The notes under the pieces were generated by a model that was not told the DNA's origin, did no database searches, and saw only the letters and a program-made list of their open reading frames with translations. This document shows positions 15,443 through 24,487 of a stretch of DNA of 64,000 bases, piece after piece; within the stretch, counting starts at the first letter, position 1, and the number at the start of each line of letters is the position of its first letter. A program made the position numbers and the translations under genes. The stretch is from CAJQQY01 sp045104975 (lineage in GTDB: Bacteria > Bacteroidota > Bacteroidia > Chitinophagales > Saprospiraceae), in the NCBI GenBank assembly GCA_045104975.1, contig JBGCCY010000124.1:5802-69801 (forward strand). The letters run 5' to 3'.

Positions 15443-17197
15443 ATGAAAAAAGTATTGATTAAAACTATTGTGTTATTAATGACATTATTTCAAGCAATAT
15501 GTTGTTTGGGACAAATAGAAAATCAAAGTTTTATTGACCTTAAAGCAGTAGTTGTAGAGGAGGGGAGTGATCAAGTTTTAGCGTATGCAAATGTTTTTAA
15601 CCAACAAAGATTGATTGGTACTGCAACTAACTTAGAAGGATATTTTGAGTTGCCAAATAATAAAATCGGTGATACCATAATTGTTTCTTATTTGGGATAT
15701 GAAGATGAAATTTTTGTGATTTCTAATGATGTTATTCTCATCATCAAATTAACACCTAGTTCTGGAACGCTAGAGGAAGTAGTGGTGACTGCGGAGAGTG
15801 GTTATTTATATGACATGGTTGCCAAACTTAGAAAGAAAAAAAGGACTAAATCGAGAGAAGCGAAAACCTATTTTTATTTAGAAACCTTGCTTTTTGATGA
15901 ACCGATTGAAATTATAGAGTCTTATTATAATGGAAAATATTCCAACTATGGGTTGAGTGAGTTGGAAATGAAAAAAGGACGAATAGGATTGAAGCCAGTA
16001 AAAAATAGATATTTTAGTTCAACTGAATCGTCTCGAATTTTTTCGCTTCATGATTTTTTTTCTAAAAATAAATTTTTTCCAGACAATCCTTTAGCATTGA
16101 AAAAGAAGGAACTCAAGAAAGCGTATTCTTTGGAATTAAGTCATACTTATTTGGATCAGGAGCAAAAGATTTATGTCATTGATTTTTTTCCGAAAAAAGA
16201 AAATAGTGAATGGTTTGGAGGAAGAATATGGATGGATCGAGATCGAAATAAGATTTTAAAAGTAAAATTAGAAATCCAGAATTCGAAGATTCATCCTTTT
16301 GTTCCGATTGGTCATAATACGATTCAATATGTGGATATGGAAATGACTAAATCATTTGAGGAAATAAATAATTCCCCATTTATTAATTCGATAGATTATA
16401 ATTATAATGTTGTTTATCGAGATTCTAGTGGAAATGAATTGAAAGCGACCACCAGAGCTTATCTAAATGCATATGATTATAATGCTACCTTTAACTTGCC
16501 TAATTTTGAATTTACGAGACATCTACATGAAGACTATAGAAATATAACTGCGGCAGGTTATGATGCTGTTTTTTGGAATGGAACAACTGAGTTTAGGTTT
16601 TATGATAGAATGTATGAAGTGGAAAATTTTATCAAAGAAAACTATATCGATAACAATCTACTTTTTCCCAAAAGAAAATCTGCCAATAAACAGCAACTAG
16701 AGTTTCCATATATTATGTGGAATGAGAATCGATTTGAAATGACTCAAGTGTCGGATGAAAAAATTGAATATTCAAAACGAACTAGAGCATTTGAAAGTGA
16801 TCGATACCATTTGAATGTGAAATTGTATTGTGATATAAATTATATTCAAGATTCAATGATCTATCGATTAGCGACAATTTTAGATCCTGTCGGAAGTTAT
16901 TATCATTTTAAAATTATGGATATTGATCGAGCATTTATGAATATGTATCTCGATTTGATGGAAATTCAAAAGAGAAAATTTGAGACTGAGCTATCAAAAA
17001 TGCAACATCCTTCGATAGAATTGGTTAATAAATTGTACGAAAAACAGATTAACGAATTTAAAGTAAATAGCAAGTTGTTTGTTGCTGAAACAAATAAAGG
17101 AAGGAATTGGGATAAGATGGAATGGTGGAACAAATTTATTTTAAAGGCTCTAAATATTGATAATTTGAAAATGCTAAATTTATCAAGTTCGAATTAA
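15443..17197 (+). CDS. Secreted carboxypeptidase-like regulatory-domain protein (DUF5686-like)
   Basis: The ATG at 15443 is preferred over the upstream in-frame start at 15368 because it opens a signal peptide (MKKVLIKTIVLLMTLFQAIC…GQ). After it comes a carboxypeptidase D regulatory-like domain (AYANVFNQQRLIGTATNLEGYFELP, quoted to LEGYF, then IIVSYLGYEDE), as found at the N-terminus of SusC/TonB receptors. TonB plug and barrel signatures are missing; instead about 450 residues of mixed strands and helices follow, rich in Tyr, Asn and Lys, ending in a helical region. It is probably a periplasmic or outer-membrane-associated protein of unknown role. It lies 78 bp upstream of the next gene on the same strand. 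Confidence 0.65.
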   Translation: MKKVLIKTIVLLMTLFQAICCLGQIENQSFIDLKAVVVEEGSDQVLAYANVFNQQRLIGTATNLEGYFELPNNKIGDTIIVSYLGYEDEIFVISNDVILIIKLTPSSGTLEEVVVTAESGYLYDMVAKLRKKKRTKSREAKTYFYLETLLFDEPIEIIESYYNGKYSNYGLSELEMKKGRIGLKPVKNRYFSSTESSRIFSLHDFFSKNKFFPDNPLALKKKELKKAYSLELSHTYLDQEQKIYVIDFFPKKENSEWFGGRIWMDRDRNKILKVKLEIQNSKIHPFVPIGHNTIQYVDMEMTKSFEEINNSPFINSIDYNYNVVYRDSSGNELKATTRAYLNAYDYNATFNLPNFEFTRHLHEDYRNITAAGYDAVFWNGTTEFRFYDRMYEVENFIKENYIDNNLLFPKRKSANKQQLEFPYIMWNENRFEMTQVSDEKIEYSKRTRAFESDRYHLNVKLYCDINYIQDSMIYRLATILDPVGSYYHFKIMDIDRAFMNMYLDLMEIQKRKFETELSKMQHPSIELVNKLYEKQINEFKVNSKLFVAETNKGRNWDKMEWWNKFILKALNIDNLKMLNLSSSN

Positions 17198-17275
17198 ATT
17201 ATAATAGTGAGCGACTAAAAGTCGTTTTATTTCAATAAAAGTTATGATCATCTAGTCAAACGAAAATTAAATTTC

Positions 17276-18550
17276 ATGAAAAAATTACTTACTCTAGCAA
17301 TCTTCTTTTTCATCGCATTACAAATGCAGGCAGCCTATATGATTCTGCCAATGGATGAAAAACAAAAAAATCATTTGAAAGCTTACGGAATTACCTATTG
17401 GGTAATTGATAATGGTGCAGAAGCATTTTGGTTATTGAATTACCGAGGTGGAAGTTTTGCTTTTCGCCACAACGTTATTTTTGAAAAAGAATGTAAAACA
17501 CGGAATGTATCTTTCGAAGTAATTCCAGATGCAGCATTCGCCAAAATCCAAAGAGAAATTTCTAATCCAGAAGTTAATCAAGATGTGATCAAGTTGGAAG
17601 TTGCTCCGAAGATTGCAGTTTATACGCCTGAGTTTAATGCCAGAGGAGAGCGATTGCAACCTTGGGATGATGCCGTGACTTTGGTTTTAGCTTATGCAGA
17701 AATTCCTTATGAGACAGTTTATGATCCGCAAGTCATAGATAATAAATTAGCAGAGTATGATTGGTTGCATTTGCACCACGAAGATTTTACGGGGCAGTTT
17801 GGAAAATTTTACAGAATGTATCATAGCTATCCTTGGTACAAAGAAAATGTGAAAGCAATGGAAGAAATGGCCAAAAGTTTAGGGCATTCAAAAGTGTCGC
17901 AAATGAAATTAGATGTAGCTAAACGAGTGAAAGAATTTGTTGGTGGTGGCGGTTTTATGTTTGCGATGTGCTCGGCGACCGATACTTATGATATTGCATT
18001 GGCGGCAGAGGGCATTGATATTTGTGATTATATGTATGATGGTGATGGGCCTGATCCAGATGCACAGAGCAAGTTGGATTATTCCAAAACGTTTGCGTTT
18101 AAAGATTTTAAATTGGTCAAAGATCCATTTGAATATGAGTATTCTCAAATCGATAATTACAAAGGTCGAGCAGTTACGCCAAAACAAGACTATTTTAATT
18201 TGTTTGATTTTTCTGCAAAATGGGACCCTGTTCCAACAATGTTAACGCAAAATCACACTCGAACAGTTAAAGGTTTTATGGGGCAAACAACTGCTTACCG
18301 AAAGCAATATATCAAATCTGATGTTCTTATCTTAGGAGAAAATAAACCTGCGAACGAAGTGCGATATATTCACGGAACTTATGGAAAAGGAACTTGGAGT
18401 TTTTACGGAGGTCATGATCCTGAAGATTATAGACACTATGTAGAAGATCCAGAAACTGATTTGAATTTGCATCCAAATTCTCCTGGGTACCGATTGATTT
18501 TGAATAATGTTTTGTTTCCAGCGGCAAAGAAGAAGAAGAAGAAAACGTAG
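17276..18550 (+). CDS. Secreted class I glutamine amidotransferase-like protein (often labelled asparagine synthetase B)
   Basis: Secreted protein of 424 residues with a signal peptide (MKKLLTLAIFFFIALQMQAA). Similar Bacteroidota proteins are, as I recall, labelled asparagine synthetase B, but no AsnB domain or N-terminal catalytic cysteine is present. The central region resembles a class I glutamine-amidotransferase fold: VAPKIAVYTPEF, EYDWLHLHHEDF, FVGGGGFMFAMCSATD with a cysteine at a nucleophile-elbow position, and GTYGKGTWSFYGGHDPED, which resembles the GxGxxxxxGxHPE motif of GATase-like proteins. The tail ends in a lysine run (KKKKKKT). Function unknown; probably a periplasmic hydrolase or a catalytically inactive fold. 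It is followed by a strong terminator. Confidence 0.6.
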   Translation: MKKLLTLAIFFFIALQMQAAYMILPMDEKQKNHLKAYGITYWVIDNGAEAFWLLNYRGGSFAFRHNVIFEKECKTRNVSFEVIPDAAFAKIQREISNPEVNQDVIKLEVAPKIAVYTPEFNARGERLQPWDDAVTLVLAYAEIPYETVYDPQVIDNKLAEYDWLHLHHEDFTGQFGKFYRMYHSYPWYKENVKAMEEMAKSLGHSKVSQMKLDVAKRVKEFVGGGGFMFAMCSATDTYDIALAAEGIDICDYMYDGDGPDPDAQSKLDYSKTFAFKDFKLVKDPFEYEYSQIDNYKGRAVTPKQDYFNLFDFSAKWDPVPTMLTQNHTRTVKGFMGQTTAYRKQYIKSDVLILGENKPANEVRYIHGTYGKGTWSFYGGHDPEDYRHYVEDPETDLNLHPNSPGYRLILNNVLFPAAKKKKKKT

Positions 18551-18566
18551 TTAATGGTTAACTCGT

Positions 18567-18640
18567 ATCAGCGACTGGCTTTCAGCCAGCCTCTGATTTC
18601 AAGATACAAATCAGAGGTTGGCTGAAAGCCAGTCGCTGAT
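18567..18640. repeat. 33-bp near-perfect inverted repeat
   Basis: The left arm 18567-18599 and the right arm 18608-18640 (ATCAGCGACTGGCTTTCAGC… against …GCTGAAAGCCAGTCGCTGAT) match with one mismatch and an 8-bp spacer. CTGGCT-TTC-AGCCAG inside each arm is itself palindromic, so alternative structures are possible. The GC content is clearly higher than its surroundings, which suggests a dispersed or acquired element. Confidence 0.85.
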
Positions 18641-18644
18641 TTGT

Positions 18645-18679
18645 AAAAGCCTTGTTATCATAATGATAGCAAGGCTTTT
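18645..18679 (+). terminator. Rho-independent terminator
   Basis: AAAAGCCTTGTTATCA, loop TAA, TGATAGCAAGGCTTTT (one mismatch, 16-bp stem), followed by GTGTTTTTTGG. It ends the GATase-like transcript. Confidence 0.85.
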
Positions 18680-18702
18680 GTGTTTTTTGGAAAAATACCC
18701 GT

Positions 18703-19020
18703 GACACGGTTTCAAACCCTACTGTATGCACACAAAAGGGTTTGATTCTTTTCGGCACAAATTATCACAAATTTCACGAAATGAAAATAGCAATTTTGTT
18801 TTCACAAAGTGGTTTCGACCTGTCGAAATCCCCGAAACTCTACGAAATTATCACTATTTGTACTTTCGTGGAATTTCGTGGAATTTCGCAAAATCTGATT
18901 AATCAGATTTAATTCGAGATTGCAAATTGCAATCGTCAAAAATTCGTGCAATTTGTGATAATTCGTGGCAAAAAATATATCGCCTATAAGTGTGCATACG
19001 ATAGGGTTTCAAACCGTGTC
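18703..19020. mobile_element. MITE-like ~318-bp element with 31-bp terminal inverted repeats
   Basis: GACACGGTTTCAAACCCTAC (18703-18722, continuing to 18733) mirrors the right end 18990-19020 (GTGTGCATACGATAGGG, then TTTCAAACCGTGTC). The outer arms match at about 27 of 31 positions. A second, inner pair is GCACAAATTATCACAAATTT (from 18755) and AATTTGTGATAATTCGTG (from 18950). The interior also has the direct repeat CGTGGAATTT and the palindromes AATCTGATTAATCAGATT and GATTGCAAATTGCAATC. No protein is encoded. This is the structure expected of a non-autonomous palindromic element; no target-site duplication was identified. Confidence 0.6.
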
Positions 19021-19065
19021 ATGGATTTTTGAAAGAAAAATAGTTTTAGTTTTTAGCTATATCTT

Positions 19066-21933
19066 TTACTGCGCAATTAATTTTCCATTGGAAATCAATT
19101 GGCCATTTTCTTCGATAGTGAAAAAATACATTCCAGCTTGCAAGTCCTTTTTTTGAAATGTAAATGTAAATGTATTGTTATTGAATTTTTGAAGCCTCAT
19201 TAATTTACCAGTTACATCATATAATTTGAATGTTCCATTTTCAATTACCAATCCTTCAATTTCAAAATTCACAAATTGACTAAATGGATTTGGATGAACT
19301 TTTACTTGTGCTAATGATTTTTCCGAAGGAGTCTCAATGCTAACGATGAAGAAATTTTCTCCGATCGTATGCAAAGTCTGATTTGTAAAAATAGGTGGAT
19401 TAAAATCAAAATAAATTGCTGCTTGATTATGAATTTGAGTTTCCAAATCCAAGTTAGGTTTTTGTGAAACCTTGAATTTGACAAAACCATTCGAAGCAGG
19501 TTCATTGACAAAACTATCAGGCAACATAATATTATTAAAAGTAAAACTCAACACACCTCCTGTCGAAATATCAAACTGATAATCATGACTTGATACACCT
19601 GGACGAACTGTAGTAATATCTAAAAACTGACTCAACGTATCCAACACTACAATATTAAAAGCAGTATCTGTTCCTGTGTTTTGAAATCGGATTTGATACT
19701 CGATGTCTTGACCTTCATCAATATAATTTTCATCTCCACGACCAAGTGGGAATCCCATTTTATCATTTGGGTCATAGCTTGCCACATTTTCTCTACAGTC
19801 AATATCTACAAATGGATCACCATCATCTTGAGAAAAAATATTTAGTAATCCCAACGTAGGAAAGAAATTTACTGTACACCCTTCTACTGTTACACTTGGC
19901 ATACTCATACCTGGATGGTTAGGTTCTTGTTCAGCCTCTAATCTAAAAGTGGAACCATTAGTAGGAATAGGAATAATTTCGTTTTCTGTAGGATCAAGAC
20001 TAAATAATCCATCAAATAAAATAACATCATCTTCGACTACAATGTATTGAAGATTTGGTTGGGTTGGTGCACTTCCTACATTTTGGATATAGAATAAAAT
20101 GGAATCTCCAATACAGTTTGCATCGACTTCCACACTCGCCCCTGACCAATTTCCACTTGGCAAACAAATTGAGTCAGGATAAATATGTGCTGCTACACAA
20201 TGTGCTGCTCCAAGTGGAATTGCTTCACAATCTGTTGTATCTCCAAGCATTATATCTACGGTAAAACTTCCACAGTTTCCTATTGGAATATCTCCAAGTG
20301 CAAAAGTAAAAAGGTTTCCGCTTTGTGTAGTAATAGGAATACTAGAATCAATAATTGTCATTGCTGTATCAAATTCAATTTCAATATAGGCTTCCTCAGC
20401 TTCCATCGTTCCATGATTACAATACTGTATTGTATATCTATTTTCAAAGCACCTTCGTAAAAAAGGAGTACCAATAGAAACATCCATCAATGGACAATCG
20501 ATAATAGCTTGTACTCCAATGTTTTCAACAATAGTATCAAAAACAGTTGCAAATGTTATATCAAAATTATTAATACAAGTTTCCCAATATGGAGTAGTCT
20601 CATAGGTAGAGATTTGGTATGTTCCAGTATCTAATCTAAATTCATAATAACCTGTAGAATCTGTCAATTCCAAATATTCAATATTACCTTGAGTCGCTTT
20701 CACTAGCCATTGATTCAATCCTATTTCACCGGATTGATATTGGCAATCCTCATTTTCATCGAAGTACAAATTACCACTTAATTTATTTGGGAAGCTAAAA
20801 CCAAGACTATCAACCTTGACTAAATAAGCATCATGAGTGTTATCTAGATTTCGGGTATATCCAGATAAGTAAAAACCACCGTCGTCAGCCATTAATAGTT
20901 CTGTTAAATAATCATCTTTACTTCTTCCATAACTTTGTGTCCACATTTCATTTCCATCTGCATCTGTTTTTAGTAAATAGTAATCGTTAAAGGATGATGG
21001 ATTGAAAGTTTTTGTAAAACCAGCTATAACAAATCCTCCATCGGAAGCCTTTTGTAACCCTGATAATTTTTGGTGACCAAGGCTAAGATATTCTTTATAC
21101 CATATTTGATTTCCATCGGCGTCTACTTTTAATAGACTAGCAATGTGTGGCACAACATCTATAGAAGATGAACTGGCAATAACTAGATCTCCATTATCAA
21201 GTTCTACCACATTATAACCATAATCGGCTGGACCATTATCATATTCTTTTTCCCAAATGATATTTCCATTTGCATCCAATCTTTTTAAAATAGTATTGGG
21301 GCTTGCTGAACTAATAAGGTGTCCCGAAATGATAATATCATCATTGGCTGTTATGGTCAGACCATCTATATTAAGAAAAGTATTTACCTCTAGAAATTCT
21401 TTTTCCCAAACAGGATTTCCATCTGCATTTATTTTAACTATTGCAGTACTAGCTGCGGTATAGTTACTTCCAACCAAAATAAAACCATTATCACTTGTTT
21501 CCATCATCTGGCTGACATTTTCCAAAGAGGTGGAATCCAAATTAGCATTCCAAATAATATCTCCATTAGGGCTTATTTTTTCAAAAATAAAATCATTTTG
21601 AGACCAAGAAGAATGGACATAAGTTAATAAGAAATTGCTATCGGATGTACTCAGAACATCTAACTCTTGGACAAAAGCCCCGGAGTATAGCGTATCATAA
21701 AATTCCCATATAAGGTTCCCGTTTATATCGGTTCTATACAAGAATGGATAATCTGTTTGTGATATTAAATCACGTTGATAACCAGCCATAATAACTCCTC
21801 CATCTAAGGTATTATCTGCACATAAGGAGGATTCTTCAAGCCCTCCATCATAAGTTTTTTCCCAGCCTTGGGCAATCGAAAAGAAGGGTATAATAAGTAT
21901 GAAAAGAAGGGTAGTGAATTTTAAATTTTTCAT
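19066..21933 (-). CDS. T9SS-sorted beta-propeller surface protein
   Basis: Secreted protein of 955 residues with signal peptide (MKNLKFTTLLFILIIPFFSIAQ). Residues about 25-380 are repeats of about 50 residues built around DGGFVIAG/LLKTDADGNEMW-type motifs, predicting a beta-propeller. A SdrD/Cna-B-like segment (GNLYFDENEDCQYQSGEIG) follows, then adhesion-type domains including the conserved YDPNDK…IRFQNTGTDTAFN block with IYFDFNPPIFTNQT. The C-terminus (VHPNPFSQFVNFEIEG, LYDVTGKL, LQAGMYFFTI) is a type A T9SS sorting domain, so the protein is expected to be secreted across the outer membrane and anchored or released. The ligand is unknown. The downstream flank is the palindrome-rich gap. Confidence 0.85.
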   Translation of the reverse strand: MKNLKFTTLLFILIIPFFSIAQGWEKTYDGGLEESSLCADNTLDGGVIMAGYQRDLISQTDYPFLYRTDINGNLIWEFYDTLYSGAFVQELDVLSTSDSNFLLTYVHSSWSQNDFIFEKISPNGDIIWNANLDSTSLENVSQMMETSDNGFILVGSNYTAASTAIVKINADGNPVWEKEFLEVNTFLNIDGLTITANDDIIISGHLISSASPNTILKRLDANGNIIWEKEYDNGPADYGYNVVELDNGDLVIASSSSIDVVPHIASLLKVDADGNQIWYKEYLSLGHQKLSGLQKASDGGFVIAGFTKTFNPSSFNDYYLLKTDADGNEMWTQSYGRSKDDYLTELLMADDGGFYLSGYTRNLDNTHDAYLVKVDSLGFSFPNKLSGNLYFDENEDCQYQSGEIGLNQWLVKATQGNIEYLELTDSTGYYEFRLDTGTYQISTYETTPYWETCINNFDITFATVFDTIVENIGVQAIIDCPLMDVSIGTPFLRRCFENRYTIQYCNHGTMEAEEAYIEIEFDTAMTIIDSSIPITTQSGNLFTFALGDIPIGNCGSFTVDIMLGDTTDCEAIPLGAAHCVAAHIYPDSICLPSGNWSGASVEVDANCIGDSILFYIQNVGSAPTQPNLQYIVVEDDVILFDGLFSLDPTENEIIPIPTNGSTFRLEAEQEPNHPGMSMPSVTVEGCTVNFFPTLGLLNIFSQDDGDPFVDIDCRENVASYDPNDKMGFPLGRGDENYIDEGQDIEYQIRFQNTGTDTAFNIVVLDTLSQFLDITTVRPGVSSHDYQFDISTGGVLSFTFNNIMLPDSFVNEPASNGFVKFKVSQKPNLDLETQIHNQAAIYFDFNPPIFTNQTLHTIGENFFIVSIETPSEKSLAQVKVHPNPFSQFVNFEIEGLVIENGTFKLYDVTGKLMRLQKFNNNTFTFTFQKKDLQAGMYFFTIEENGQLISNGKLIAQ

Positions 21934-22163
21934 AATATTTTATTTTCTAAATGCTTTACTTCTCCAAAATAGAATAGTTTGTATTGGAAAATTGGCTTTA
22001 TGTTATTTGAATTAAGATTTATATCGTGCACAGTTCAAAAGTCTAAAATTATTTTTCCAATTTCAAAAACAAAAAACAGAATAAATCAATCATCTTTTTT
22101 GTATTTTTTATTGATTATCAGCTAGTTATGTTTATTTTTATCAATCATAACTAAAAAAGTGCT

Positions 22164-23600
22164 ATGCAAAAAAGTAGTCTAGTTGCCATTTTAAAGCGAC
22201 TTTCAAAGCGAGATTGGAGAGAATTTAGAAAATTTGTTCGTTCCCCTTATTTTAATCAGCGGGAAGATGTAGTTTTATTATTTGATTATATAGACGAGGC
22301 CATTCATTTTTTGCCTCCTATGGCAATAGATAGAAAGAAGGTTTTTACTAAAGTGTACGCAGAAAATTTTGATGAAAAAAAACTACGACACACCACCTCT
22401 TTTTTATTGAAAATTCTAAAAAAATATCTTACTCAAGCTGAATTCGAAAAAGACCAAGTCCAAACTCAACAATACCTTTGCAAGTCTTTTCGAAAAAAAG
22501 GAATGGAAGTTTTTTTTGAAAAAGAACTCAATCAAGCACGTGCGATTTTAGAAAAAGAAATTCATCGGGATGGAAAATTTTATTTTAAAAATTACGAATT
22601 GGGAATGGAGGAAGCAGGATTTACGGCAGCACATTTAAGAAAAGAAAATAAGAACTTTCAATCGACTGCCGACCATTTGACTGTTTCATTTGTGGCGAGC
22701 ATGTTACAGTTAGGTTGTGAAATTCAATCTCACCAAACCATGTCGAAGGAGGCCTATGATCTAAAATTATTACCTCAAATTTTAGATTTAATCATTGCTG
22801 GGAATTATAAAAATGTGCCTGTGATCAATTTGTATTTCCATTGTTATAATTCTATTGAAAGTTTAGAAATCAATGAAATCTCAAAATCAGAAAAACACTT
22901 CCAAGCATTTAAAAAACTGATCTACCAACATTGGAAATTGATTCCTCCTAACGAAATCAGAAACATTTATTTATATGCCATCAATTATTGTATCAAGCGA
23001 TTGAATTCTGGCGAACGACGTTTTATTCGAGAAGCATTTGAATTATTTCGTTCAGGCTTGGAGAATGAAACACTTTTGGAGGAAGGAGTTTTGTCTTCTT
23101 TTACCTATAAAAATATTACTCGTTTAGGTGTAGCTTTATCTGAAAATAAATGGGTCGAACAATTTCTAGAAGACTATAAAAAATACCTTCACCCTCGTGA
23201 AAGAGAAAATACTTGGCGATATAATTTAGCCTTCTTCTATTTTCAACAAGAAAAATATAAGGATGCGATGCAGTTATTGTTGCGAGTGGAATTTAAAGAC
23301 ATGCTTAATAATTTGGATGCTAGAAGGATGTTGCTCAAAAGTTATTTTGAGTTAGGGGAGTACAATGCATTGGATTCTTTATTGGATAGTTTTTCAAGAT
23401 ATATTTATCGACAAAAAGAAATGGGGTATCATCGAGATAATTATTTAAACCTGATTCGTTTTGTAAAAAAAATAATTCAAGTTAGGGTAGAGGATAAAAA
23501 TAATTGGCAAGAATTGAAAAAAGAAATTGAATCAACGACTAGGCTAGCAGAGCGAGAATGGATACTCGAAAAATTGGAAACTACAAAAAATCAGTTTTAA
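22164..23600 (+). CDS. Hypothetical helical-repeat protein, lineage-specific
   Basis: Cytosolic protein of 478 residues, no signal peptide or membrane segment, strongly charged and predicted almost entirely alpha-helical. The N-terminus has a distinctive block (LKRLSKRDWREFRKFVRSPY, then FNQREDVVLLFDYI) that I recall only from Saprospiraceae-like genomes. The centre and C-terminus have TPR-like spacing (e.g. YNLAFFYFQQEKYKDAMQLL and LLKSYFELGEYNALDSLLD). Function unknown; a protein-protein interaction scaffold is plausible. It stands 230 bp from the divergent T9SS gene and 75 bp before the barrel gene on the same strand. Confidence 0.65.
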   Translation: MQKSSLVAILKRLSKRDWREFRKFVRSPYFNQREDVVLLFDYIDEAIHFLPPMAIDRKKVFTKVYAENFDEKKLRHTTSFLLKILKKYLTQAEFEKDQVQTQQYLCKSFRKKGMEVFFEKELNQARAILEKEIHRDGKFYFKNYELGMEEAGFTAAHLRKENKNFQSTADHLTVSFVASMLQLGCEIQSHQTMSKEAYDLKLLPQILDLIIAGNYKNVPVINLYFHCYNSIESLEINEISKSEKHFQAFKKLIYQHWKLIPPNEIRNIYLYAINYCIKRLNSGERRFIREAFELFRSGLENETLLEEGVLSSFTYKNITRLGVALSENKWVEQFLEDYKKYLHPRERENTWRYNLAFFYFQQEKYKDAMQLLLRVEFKDMLNNLDARRMLLKSYFELGEYNALDSLLDSFSRYIYRQKEMGYHRDNYLNLIRFVKKIIQVRVEDKNNWQELKKEIESTTRLAEREWILEKLETTKNQF

Positions 23601-23675
23601 TTTTAGAAACATCTCCATGGAACGATTCTAAATCGTGTTATGTTCTTTTTACCTTAGCCAATCAAAATATAAAAT

Positions 23676-24380
23676 ATGAAAAAAATAATTTTCACTACCA
23701 TCATTTTGTGTTTCCAATTTTCTATTTTTTCACAAGAAGAAATAGTAGATAAGAAATTTAATAAAAGCCTTTCTATTAATTTAAAGAAGGTTGATTTTCA
23801 ATCAAATATAAATACTTATGATAATTTGAATTCAAGTTTTGGGATAGATTTGCAAGCAGGTTATTATTATAAAATTGATGAACGTTGGATGGTCAAAACA
23901 GGACTTGAACTCAATTATTTAAATTCAAATACGAGAGATTATTCTTTTATTTTTCCTTGCGATATTACATCGAGTGGATTCAATGGAACTCAATCGTATG
24001 CAAGATCCACAATGGATTGGTTTTATGTAAATATTCCACTTGAGGTTCAGTTTAATTTGATCAATGGTAAGAAGAGAATTTATCTAAAAGGAGGGATAGA
24101 TAATCTATTTTATCTTTTTGGAGATAGTCGATCTTTACTTCATGAATGTGGAGAAAGTCCTCGTGACTTTGATGGTTTTACTTTTGATGAAAAACGTTTT
24201 TTTGGACAAGTTAATTTAGGCGTAGGGTTTGAATTTAATCTTAATGAAGAGAGGAAAATATATGTAGAACCAAATTTTGAATACGCTTTTAGTAATGTAA
24301 TAAATATTCCAGCAGCAATTGGAGAAAAGGTGAAAAGTAGGATTATGAATTTTGGAATTCTTACTGGGTATAGATTTTAG
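23676..24380 (+). CDS. PorT-like outer-membrane beta-barrel protein
   Basis: Protein of 234 residues with a signal peptide (MKKIIFTTIILCFQFSIFSQ). The body alternates in a barrel pattern: SFGIDLQAGYYYKIDERWMV (20 residues), KTGLELNYLN, FYVNIPLEVQFNL, VNLGVGFEFNLNE, ending NFGILTGYRF, with a terminal aromatic as in outer-membrane barrels. YVNIPLxxxF is the usual sign of the PorT/OMP_b-brl_2 group. Two cysteines lie in the loops (PCDITSS and HECGESPR). Role unknown. It is probably transcribed alone or with the preceding gene. Confidence 0.7.
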   Translation: MKKIIFTTIILCFQFSIFSQEEIVDKKFNKSLSINLKKVDFQSNINTYDNLNSSFGIDLQAGYYYKIDERWMVKTGLELNYLNSNTRDYSFIFPCDITSSGFNGTQSYARSTMDWFYVNIPLEVQFNLINGKKRIYLKGGIDNLFYLFGDSRSLLHECGESPRDFDGFTFDEKRFFGQVNLGVGFEFNLNEERKIYVEPNFEYAFSNVINIPAAIGEKVKSRIMNFGILTGYRF

Positions 24381-24487
24381 ATATGCTCTTTTCTACCTCT
24401 GACCTATAAAAAAATATTCTCCCAAAATATCATAAAAATAATTTTTATCGTTTAATTCCTATTCCATTCTCTGAAAAAATAAAAACG

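Larger units (their letters stand above)
18551..19065. other. 515-bp intergenic region packed with palindromes
   Basis: Convergent gap between the GATase-like gene and the large T9SS gene. It contains a 33-bp inverted repeat, a classical terminator and a ~318-bp element with inverted ends (each listed). A 63-codon frame inside it is not credible as a gene. Confidence 0.75.

Noticed and set aside
17276..18550. Asparagine synthetase B function
   Set aside because: No N-terminal catalytic Cys2, no ATP-pyrophosphatase motif, and a signal peptide is present.
18860..18890. Tandem CGTGGAATTT repeat as a possible CRISPR or direct-repeat array
   Set aside because: Only two adjacent 10-base units without spacers, located inside the palindromic element; no cas genes nearby.
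19066..21933. Idea that the propeller protein is a PQQ-dependent enzyme
   Set aside because: The repeats have the DGGFVIAG/DADGNxxW pattern without PQQ-binding residues, and the protein ends in a T9SS domain.
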